Shown piece by piece: positions 17,425 to 24,019 of a stretch of 57,315 nt of DNA. Position 1 is the first letter of the stretch. Every line of letters starts with the position of its first letter. The translations under genes were made by a program, and so were the position numbers. Source of the DNA: an uncultured Sutterella sp. (lineage in GTDB: Bacteria; Pseudomonadota; Gammaproteobacteria; Burkholderiales; Burkholderiaceae_F); contig CASEFX010000032.1 in assembly GCA_949287305.1 (NCBI GenBank), positions 1-57,315 of the forward strand, written 5' to 3'. The notes under the pieces were generated by a model, which was given only the letters and a program-made list of their open reading frames with translations, ran no database searches and was not told the origin of the DNA.

Positions 17425-18318
17425 CTAGTCGGAAGCGAATGCGGCGAAACACCGCTCGACAAAGCGCTCCGCGATTTTGAGGGGCGGCCGCTCGGCGGGA
17501 AGCACGAAGGCCAGGGGCCGTACGGCCCAGCCGTCCAAAAGATTTACGGTCTCGACCCCGGCGTCGGGACGCACGGCCGACTTCGGAACAACGGCGACCC
17601 CGGCCCCGCCCGCGACGAGTCGGATGACGAGATCGAAAGACTTCACCTCCACCGCGGGACGAAGCCGCACGCCGACGGCGCGCGCCCGCTCATGGAGCGC
17701 CCGCATCATGGGCGCCCCCTTCTGAAGACAAACGTAGGGATGTCCGAGCGTGTCGATGAATCGGATCGACTCGTTCCGGGCGAGTTCGTGGCCCGGCGGC
17801 GTGATGAGGACGTGACGGTCGCGCAGAAAAGGAAGAATCTTCACGGGGAGGCCGCTGTTTTTCGCCGTCGTTTCAAGCGCGAAGCCGAGGTCGGCTTCCC
17901 CGAAGGCGACAAGCCGACAGCTTTCGTCGCTTCTTCGGTCGAGCAAAGAGCATCGCACCCCCTCTTTGGCGAGGAAGGGTCCGAGGATCGGCACGATGAA
18001 ACTTTGGATCCCCGCGTTGTTCGAGGCGATGCGAAGGATCGGCACGTGATGCGGACGGTAGTTTTCCATGTCCGCCTCGGTGGCGGTCGCAAGTGCGAGA
18101 AGTTCGCGGGCATGGCGCTCGAAGGCGTGCCCTGCCGGCGAAAGGGAGAGACCGCGGGATTCGCGGAAAAAGAGGGTCGTGTCGAGTTCGCGCTCAAGGC
18201 GTTTGAGGCGCAGGCTCACGGCCGAAGGCGTGACGCGGAGTTCTTCCGCGGCGTGCGTGACGTTGAGCGTGCGCGAGAGCGTGAGAAAGGCTTCGAGGTC
18301 GGTAAAGTCGAAATGCAT
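17425..18318 (-). CDS. LysR-family transcriptional regulator
   Basis: The 297-residue protein has the N-terminal LysR helix-turn-helix (LEAFLTLSRTLNVTHAAEEL, then VTPSAVSLRLKRLERELDTT, residues 8-47) and a periplasmic-binding-protein-like effector domain (LRIASNNAGIQSFIVPILGP from about 94; VVPKSA near 250). It lies just upstream of, and on the same strand as, the flavoprotein reductase with a 116-base gap, so it probably senses the substrate or product of that reductase. No strong ribosome site was seen at the ATG. Confidence 0.9.
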   Translation of the reverse strand: MHFDFTDLEAFLTLSRTLNVTHAAEELRVTPSAVSLRLKRLERELDTTLFFRESRGLSLSPAGHAFERHARELLALATATEADMENYRPHHVPILRIASNNAGIQSFIVPILGPFLAKEGVRCSLLDRRSDESCRLVAFGEADLGFALETTAKNSGLPVKILPFLRDRHVLITPPGHELARNESIRFIDTLGHPYVCLQKGAPMMRALHERARAVGVRLRPAVEVKSFDLVIRLVAGGAGVAVVPKSAVRPDAGVETVNLLDGWAVRPLAFVLPAERPPLKIAERFVERCFAAFASD

Positions 18319-18465
18319 GATCGGGCGGCGCGCCTTGTCGTTTCGTTGTCGTCGCTCACGATCCTAGCAATTTTTCCCGTTTTTCAGTAGGAGGATTTTC
18401 ACCGTCCGCAAGGAAAGCCGTCCGCCCCGCTTTCAAAAGGCGGCGCACATCTTTTTACAGGGCAC

Positions 18466-18498
18466 GAAAAAGCTGGACGCCTTACGGGGACATCCGGC
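18466..18498 (-). terminator. Terminator downstream of the 53-residue gene
   Basis: On the minus strand GCCGGATG pairs with CGTCCAGC across an 11-base loop and runs into TTTTT (18467-18471). It is about 95 bases past the stop of the small gene. A second GC-rich stem (CGCTC/GAGCG) lies just before it. Confidence 0.7.
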
Positions 18499-18593
18499 TC
18501 TGAGGGCGCACCGCTCGGGGCGGAGCGAAACCTCACCTTGCCTGTTTTGTTACCTTCATCCTAGCGCAAAAGACCGGAAAAGGGAAGTCTTCC

Positions 18594-18755
18594 TCAGCCC
18601 GCGCCGCCCGGAAGAACCGTCTCGACGCCGACGTCGCAGACCGCCCCCACGCACCAGCCGAAGCCCTTGAGGAATACGACGAGCGCGATCAAAAAGAGAA
18701 TGAAAAGAACAACCGACAGAACCTGAGAGCTCTTGCCTTCTTTACGCGTCGTCAT
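18594..18755 (-). CDS. Small single-pass membrane protein, 53 residues
   Basis: The product begins MTTRKEGKSSQVLSVVLFIL. A basic start is followed by one strongly hydrophobic helix (residues 11-29), then KGFGWCVGAVCDVGVETVLP. An excellent ribosome site (AAGGAGG) stands at ideal distance from the ATG. The two Cys after the helix (35 and 40) may sit on the periplasmic face and form a disulfide; this is inference. It forms its own unit, with a terminator downstream. No family recognised. Confidence 0.72.
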   Translation of the reverse strand: MTTRKEGKSSQVLSVVLFILFLIALVVFLKGFGWCVGAVCDVGVETVLPGGAG

Positions 18756-19201
18756 GGAAACCTCCTTTTCCAAAAGGAGCTAGAACGAATATTCTCGCTT
18801 CACTTGTATTTTCTCACGCCGGTTACGACTTGTCACCTTCTTTTTCAAGCCCTCGAATCGGAAGTTTCCCTGCCTCTTTACTGAACGCTTGTTCATTAGA
18901 TTCGCAAGACTTTTGCGCGATTTCCCTCCTCTCGCCGTCCCCTTATCCTCCGCAGGGATTTTCAGCGTTTTCAATCTTTTATCGTTCCGAATCCCGAAGT
19001 TTTTCCATCGAGTTTCCTTCCAAACGTCTGCGGCTCGAAAAACCCTGTCGCAGGGCGACAGGCAAACGGCCTCTCAAAGAGATCCCGCGCACGCGCGGCA
19101 TTTGTTAAGATTCCTTGCCGCTTCGCCCCGCGAGCGGCGCACCGCCCCGCCCACGGGCGCAACCCTCCGCGGCATTTCAACAAAACCAAACGGACTCGAC
19201 C
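18756..19201. other. Intergenic region, promoters only expected
   Basis: About 450 bases separate the small membrane gene from the divergent EamA transporter. The section 18780-18990 is AT-rich and should hold both promoters. Open frames across it (for example 18780-18974 minus) lack ribosome sites, and I see no gene. Confidence 0.4.
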
Positions 19202-20128
19202 GTGAATCCCGTAACCAAAGCCTTCATTCAGCTCCACCTCTCGATTCTTCTTGCGGGGTGGACGGGCGTCTTCGGCAAGCTCATCTCCTTGTCGCCCGGC
19301 CTCATCGTCTTCTGGCGCATCGTCATCGCGGGCGGACTCATCTGGCTCTGGGCCGCGGCGACGAAGAAGCTCGACGCCGTCAAAAAGCTCGACCGCCTCG
19401 GCATCATGGGCGTGGGCGCGCTCCTCATGCTGCAGTGGACGCTCTTTTACGCCTCGATCAAGGCGAGCAACGTCTCGATCGGCGTCGTGGCCTTCTCGTC
19501 GATCGGCTTTTTCACGGCGATTCTCGAGCCGCTCTTTCACCGGCGCCGTCCGAGCGTCAAGGAGCTCGGGATTTCGCTTCTCACGATCCTCGGGATCTAT
19601 CTCATCTTTCACTTCGACACGCAGTACCGCCTCGGGATCGTCTTCGGACTGTTGTCCGCCTTCGGCGCGGCGCTGCTCGCGATCTTCTTCAAGCACTACC
19701 GCGCGAAGTATTCGACGAACACCTGCATGGCCTGGCAGCTCGCCGGGGGCTTCGTCGCGATCGCTCTGCTGATGCCCGTCTACCGGCACTTCATGCCGCC
19801 CGAACCCTTCTTCCCCGAAGGACTCGACATTCTCTACCTTCTCATCTTCGGGACCTTCTGCACGCTCGGCATGTACATCCTGCAGATTCAGTCGCTCGAG
19901 CGCATTTCGGCCTTCACGGTGAACCTCTCCTACAACCTCGAACCCGTATACTCGATTCTGTTGGCGATGGTGATCTTTCATGAAGCCCGCGACCTCGGTC
20001 TTTCGTTCTACGCCGGGGTCGGCCTCATCATTCTGTCGGTCCTTCTGCAGACCCTTTCCGTGACGAAGCTCTCACGGCGCCACCGCAATCTCATAAAGCG
20101 ACAAAACGCCAAGGAGGAATCCCGTTGA
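19202..20128 (+). CDS. EamA/DMT-family transporter
   Basis: The 308-residue integral membrane protein has about ten helices in two EamA repeats. The first starts HLSILLAGWTGVFGKLISLS, the second LGIVFGLLSAFGAALLAIFF. A short basic cytoplasmic tail closes it. The proposed start is a GTG at 19202 (first residues NPVTKAFIQLHLS), because the upstream in-frame stretch from 19115 is Pro/Arg-rich and not membrane-like. No clear Shine-Dalgarno sequence supports either start. Family members export amino acids, sugars or metabolites; the substrate is unknown. The stop overlaps the next gene by 4 bases, so the two are translationally coupled. Confidence 0.9.
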   Translation: MNPVTKAFIQLHLSILLAGWTGVFGKLISLSPGLIVFWRIVIAGGLIWLWAAATKKLDAVKKLDRLGIMGVGALLMLQWTLFYASIKASNVSIGVVAFSSIGFFTAILEPLFHRRRPSVKELGISLLTILGIYLIFHFDTQYRLGIVFGLLSAFGAALLAIFFKHYRAKYSTNTCMAWQLAGGFVAIALLMPVYRHFMPPEPFFPEGLDILYLLIFGTFCTLGMYILQIQSLERISAFTVNLSYNLEPVYSILLAMVIFHEARDLGLSFYAGVGLIILSVLLQTLSVTKLSRRHRNLIKRQNAKEESR

Positions 20129-21858
20129 AACCGGACTCGAAACGATCGTCCGCGATCCCCTTCGATCCCGTCGGACGCCCGACCGAGAAAAAGCCCCGAT
20201 CGATTACGATGGCGACGGGCCCGCGCGCCCGCCGCGAGGCGGTCTCGGTTCCGAGCTCGTCAAGCGTGAGAAGGCCGCTCTACGACTGGCATCTCGGACG
20301 CGAAAGATTCCTGAAGCGCGAGGAAGAGGAATTCCGCGCCGCCCCCGCGCATCTTGACGCCCTTCCTAAGATCTTTCGCCATCCCTACTGGCGAAACCGG
20401 CTCGGGCATGCGCTCGAGCGCGCCTTCGCGGCGGAAAACACCGCCCTTTCGGATCCGGGCTACGTCGAGCAGGCGAGCGGCTTTCTGCTCACGGACCTGC
20501 GCCGCGGCGCGGGCCGCACGGCGCCGCACACCGACGCCGTCCCCGAATACTTCAGCTTCGACCCCGATCTCGGGGAAAACGGAGAAGAGGAGTACGAATC
20601 GGACGACTTCTTCGACGAGGCCTCGGAAGACGAGGAATTCCTTCCCGAAGCGCCCGACTTCGACGAAGAGGAAGACTTTGAAGACGACGCCGACGACGAG
20701 GCGTCCCTTTCCTTTCTCGCCCCGGTCGGCCCCGACGATCCCGTCGCGAAGGCCTTCCGCGAATATTGGGAGACGACCGAAGCGCAGCCCGAATACCGCC
20801 GTCAGCTCGAAGTGATCGAGAAGGCCTGCGACAAAGAATTCTTCGACTGGTTCTCGCTCAACCTCGACGACATCCGCCGAAGCTGCTTCCTGGCGGGGAA
20901 TTCCTCGGGCTACTTCACGATGCCGCGCCCGGCGCTGCTCGTGCGGGTGCTCCGTGAAGCCGCCAAGGACGAATTTCCCGACGAAGACTGGTCGCCCGAA
21001 GTCGCCCGCGACGCAAGGTTCCTGCGCGCCCTCTGGCGACTCCCCAGAGTCAACTACGCCCTTCTCGCCGTTTCGGGCGTCACGGGCGCCGTGTTGGGTT
21101 CGATCGTCGCGTGGTACCCGACCTTCATTCCGGTGATTTCGAGCCGGGTTCCGAACTGGGAGGCCCTCACGCTCGCGGTGCGAAAGCGCCTCTGGGAAAC
21201 GGAGGAAGGCCGACGCGCCCTCGCGGAAGTCGAACGCCTCGCCGCCGAGGACGAACGCCTGCAGGCGCGCGCCGAAGCCGCCAACGCAAAGGACCGTAGA
21301 GCCCGCAAGGTGAACGGCGACGACTTCACGCCCTTCATTCAGCATGTTTGGGTAAACCCCCGTTTGCGCACGCTCCCCGTCGATCAGTCGCTCGTATACG
21401 CTTTCCTGAACGTCGTAACCAAGGCCAAGCGCGCGTCCTTCTACATCGGGAAGATCCACGGCGAATGCAAGGAATTCACCGTTGCGGGGGACGTCCGCAC
21501 CGTTTCGGACGGCGAAACGCCGGAGCTGCGCCGCATCGACATCATCGACTACGGCAACGAACCGAAGCTGCAGTATTTCCTCGCCGATCAGAAGATCGGG
21601 GACGAAGAGGCCTTCTTCGCCGAAGCCGACGGTCCCCTCGGGGACGTGCTGCGCACGCTCGAAACGGAAATCCTCTTTGCCGACCTGTCGGGCGAGGATC
21701 TGTCGGAAGACAGCCGCTTCGCCTGGATGGAGGACTTCATCGACGACGACCTGATGTTCCGCATCGAAGGTCCCGACGAAGAGGAACCCGAAGAAGACTA
21801 CGACGAACTCGAACGGGCCGCGGCGAAACTCCCCGACGAGCCCGAAGAAGACGATTGA
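20125..21858 (+). CDS. Unknown highly acidic protein, 577 residues
   Basis: I do not recognise this protein. Residues 1-60 are basic and Ser-rich (KPRSITMATGPRARREAV), residues about 145-200 are almost pure Asp/Glu (EEEDFEDDADDEA), and the C-terminus ends in another acidic run (DEEEPEEDYDELE). Between them are helical segments; the stretch ALLAVSGVTGAVLGSIVAWY (about 313-332) is hydrophobic enough to be one membrane helix. The start is a TTG at 20125 that overlaps the stop of the EamA gene and has a perfect AAGGAGG in front. The opposite strand is also open across most of it, but that frame lacks signals. Confidence 0.8.
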   Translation: MKPDSKRSSAIPFDPVGRPTEKKPRSITMATGPRARREAVSVPSSSSVRRPLYDWHLGRERFLKREEEEFRAAPAHLDALPKIFRHPYWRNRLGHALERAFAAENTALSDPGYVEQASGFLLTDLRRGAGRTAPHTDAVPEYFSFDPDLGENGEEEYESDDFFDEASEDEEFLPEAPDFDEEEDFEDDADDEASLSFLAPVGPDDPVAKAFREYWETTEAQPEYRRQLEVIEKACDKEFFDWFSLNLDDIRRSCFLAGNSSGYFTMPRPALLVRVLREAAKDEFPDEDWSPEVARDARFLRALWRLPRVNYALLAVSGVTGAVLGSIVAWYPTFIPVISSRVPNWEALTLAVRKRLWETEEGRRALAEVERLAAEDERLQARAEAANAKDRRARKVNGDDFTPFIQHVWVNPRLRTLPVDQSLVYAFLNVVTKAKRASFYIGKIHGECKEFTVAGDVRTVSDGETPELRRIDIIDYGNEPKLQYFLADQKIGDEEAFFAEADGPLGDVLRTLETEILFADLSGEDLSEDSRFAWMEDFIDDDLMFRIEGPDEEEPEEDYDELERAAAKLPDEPEEDD

Positions 21859-21875
21859 TTTTTTACCGAACAAAC

Positions 21876-22457
21876 ATGAAGAAACTGAGCCTCACGCTCG
21901 CCGCGCTCTTCTGCGCGGGGAGCCTTTGCGCCGCTCCGACGGAACCCGTCACGATCGGCAACATCACCTACGACACCGCCTGCGAGGTTGCGGGCACGCC
22001 CCTGAAGTTGAACGGCGCGGGCCTTCGCAAGATCGTGTTCTTCAAGGTCTATGCGGGCGGTCTCTACGTCTCGGATCCGACGACGGACGCCGCCAAGGTC
22101 TTCACGGACGAAAAGGCCCGCCGCGTGCGTCTGGGGCTTCTGCGCGACGTTGACGGCGCGGACTTCGTCGAAGCCCTTGAAGACGGCCTCAACGCCAACC
22201 TGACGCCCGAAAAGAAGGCCGCGATCGAAAAGGAAGTCGCGACGCTCAAGACCGTCATGCAGACGATCGGCGACGTGGTCGAGGGCGACCTCATCGACTT
22301 TGACTACGTTCCCGAAAAGGGCACGGTGATTCTGCGCAACGGCAAGCCCGTCGCCGAACCGATCCCGGGGAAGGCCCTCTACGACGCCGTGCTCGCGATC
22401 TGGTTGGGCGACAAGCCCATCGACGACACGCTCAAGACGGGCATGCTCGGGCTCTGA
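21876..22457 (+). CDS. Exported chalcone isomerase-like protein
   Basis: The 193-residue protein has a Sec signal (MKKLSLTLAALFCAGSLCAA) and the chalcone-isomerase-like fold found in many proteobacterial periplasmic proteins. LNGAGLRKIVFFKVYAGGLY near residues 48-67 is the family signature, followed by a helical part and DYVPEKGTVILRNGKPV. These proteins are not flavonoid enzymes; their role is unknown and may involve fatty acids or the envelope. The gene follows the acidic protein by 17 bases, so the EamA, acidic and chalcone-like genes form one operon closed by a strong terminator. Confidence 0.88.
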   Translation: MKKLSLTLAALFCAGSLCAAPTEPVTIGNITYDTACEVAGTPLKLNGAGLRKIVFFKVYAGGLYVSDPTTDAAKVFTDEKARRVRLGLLRDVDGADFVEALEDGLNANLTPEKKAAIEKEVATLKTVMQTIGDVVEGDLIDFDYVPEKGTVILRNGKPVAEPIPGKALYDAVLAIWLGDKPIDDTLKTGMLGL

Positions 22458-22478
22458 TCTTCCTAATCCCAAATACAC

Positions 22479-22526
22479 CGAAACCGCGCCGAACGTTCGA
22501 TCGTTTGACGCGGTTTCGTTTTTTTT
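22479..22526 (+). terminator. Terminator of the EamA operon
   Basis: CGAAACCGCG (22479-22488) pairs perfectly with CGCGGTTTCG (22509-22518), followed by eight T residues. Confidence 0.93.
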
Positions 22527-22554
22527 CTGCGCAGGACGCAGGAAGGACGCTTTC

Positions 22555-22851
22555 TCAGGAATCCTCGTCCCGGGAAATCCACCCCTTCAAAGTTCCCACG
22601 GCATAGCCCGCCGTATAAAAGATCCCCGCCATGTTGCGGATGATCCCTTCGACGTCGACGTAGGGAATCTGCGAAGCGACGTAGTCGCGCAGTTCCTCGC
22701 GGAGGACCTCCTCCGGCGTGGAGTTCCGAAGCTTTGCCGCGGCCCTGAGGGCGTGCACGGTCCCGGGGCTCAGGCGTCCCATGGCCTCGCGCACGGCCGC
22801 GTCCTTCGCCTCGCGAAGCGCCGCCTCCCTCACCCGATCGGGAACCGTCAC
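22555..22851 (-). CDS. Hypothetical protein, third gene of an unknown operon
   Basis: The 98-residue protein starts at a GTG whose last bases form the stop of the preceding gene (GTGA overlap): first residues VTVPDRVREAALREAKDAAV. It is Ala/Arg/Glu-rich and helical, with LSPGTVHALRAAAKLRNSTP in the middle and a mildly hydrophobic C-terminal stretch (GIIRNMAGIFYTAGYAVGTL) that could touch the membrane. A longer minus frame reaching 23325 overlaps the gene upstream and is rejected. No family recognised. Confidence 0.65.
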   Translation of the reverse strand: MTVPDRVREAALREAKDAAVREAMGRLSPGTVHALRAAAKLRNSTPEEVLREELRDYVASQIPYVDVEGIIRNMAGIFYTAGYAVGTLKGWISRDEDS

Positions 22852-23366
22852 GCTTCCCCCCGAATTTCGGTGAGGGGCGCGCCCGCCGTCACGGCGCCCC
22901 AGATCGAGGCGAGCGTCTCGACGTATTCGTCGAGTCCGTCCGAGGGATCGAACCAGCGGGGTGTGTCCTTCAACACCCCGTAGGCGTCCTCCATGTCCGC
23001 GACGAAGCGCTTGAAGGCCGCGCGAAGGAGATCGTCCCCCTCGAGGTCCGCGACGGCCGGCAGCCACTCGGCGAACTGTTCGTGAATCCCGAAGCCGTGC
23101 CATTCGTCGGAGGCTTCGTAGTGGGGATTGCGCCCGCCGTAGGTTTCGACGAGCCAGTCGACGAGCTTTTGGTCGGCCGCGGCGATGTCGTCGCGGTCGT
23201 ATTCGATGCCGAGCGCCCGGCGGCGCTTGATGAAGTTCTGAAAAGCCTTGCGGAAGATCCCCGTCGTCACCTCGATGTTGAGAAGGTCGGGTTTGCGTTC
23301 CGCCCGGGAACCGAAGTCGCCGCAACGGCGGCAGGAAGTGCGGCAGCTCGTGTCACAGCGCGCCAT
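22848..23366 (-). CDS. Hypothetical protein with N-terminal cysteine cluster
   Basis: The 172-residue protein starts MARCDTSCRTSCRRCGDFGS. The four Cys within the first 15 residues suggest a metal or Fe-S site. The rest is helical and acidic, with several Trp (DWLVETYGGRNPHY, WHGFGIHEQFAEWLPAV). AAGGAG precedes the ATG at 23366, and only two bases separate it from the stop of the gene upstream, showing tight coupling. A frame opening at 23543 would overlap the upstream gene and is rejected. Function unknown. Confidence 0.75.
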   Translation of the reverse strand: MARCDTSCRTSCRRCGDFGSRAERKPDLLNIEVTTGIFRKAFQNFIKRRRALGIEYDRDDIAAADQKLVDWLVETYGGRNPHYEASDEWHGFGIHEQFAEWLPAVADLEGDDLLRAAFKRFVADMEDAYGVLKDTPRWFDPSDGLDEYVETLASIWGAVTAGAPLTEIRGEA

Positions 23367-23368
23367 GA

Positions 23369-23866
23369 TCAGCTCCTTGCCAAAAGCGAAGCGCGGTAGG
23401 CCTTGAGAAGCGTCGCCGCGAATTCTTCGCAGATCGAGTGGGCGATCGGGTCGTCGAGGCGGAAGAACTGTCCCTTGTCGTCCTCGACGTTCTTCTTTTC
23501 GGCCTGGGTGAGCGCATAGTCCATGACGTTCAGGAGGAAGCACATGCCAAAGAGATGCGGCACGTGTTCGTCTTCGGTTTCGGCGAGAACGTCGTCGGAA
23601 TCGAACTGCCCCTTCATCGAGTCAAAGAGCTTGCGGTCCTTTCGCAGTTCCTTGGCGATTTCGGCGAGAACCCAGTCGTCGGGCATCGCGAGAAATTCCC
23701 CGCGGTGCGATTCGGAGAGCAGCGCCCCCATCACGCCCGACATTTCGGACATGTGGTTCACGGCCGCGTCGTTCGATTCGATGTAGGCGAAGCCGTCGAG
23801 AAACTCGCTTCCGAAGGTGAAGAAAAAGGTCGTGAGATCGTGAAGATTGTCTGCGTGAAGATCCAT
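23369..23866 (-). CDS. Hypothetical protein, first gene of an unknown operon
   Basis: The 165-residue soluble protein is acidic and helical, starting MDLHADNLHDLTTFFFTFGS. There is no signal peptide. The segment HVPHLFGMCFLLNVMDYAL is the most hydrophobic part. It heads a three-gene unit whose members overlap or nearly touch (23866 to 22555), so the products probably act together, perhaps with the Cys-rich middle protein as a metal-binding partner. No family recognised. Confidence 0.72.
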   Translation of the reverse strand: MDLHADNLHDLTTFFFTFGSEFLDGFAYIESNDAAVNHMSEMSGVMGALLSESHRGEFLAMPDDWVLAEIAKELRKDRKLFDSMKGQFDSDDVLAETEDEHVPHLFGMCFLLNVMDYALTQAEKKNVEDDKGQFFRLDDPIAHSICEEFAATLLKAYRASLLARS

Positions 23867-23958
23867 TCGGGCCTCTCTTTGGGGGCGTTGTTCGTATCGA
23901 TACCGAAGTATAGCGGCTCGCCCGCCCGCAAGGGCCCGTCATCTTTGCGCCCCACAAG

Positions 23959-23990
23959 AAAAAGGGCCCCGATCGCGTGAATCGGAGCCC
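23959..23990 (-). terminator. Terminator of the M16 peptidase gene
   Basis: GGGCCCCGAT and ATCGGAGCCC form a stem with one wobble. On the minus strand it is followed by five T residues (23959-23963). Confidence 0.85.
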
Positions 23991-24019
23991 CCGAGCTGAT
24001 CAGACGAAATTTTCAGCCG

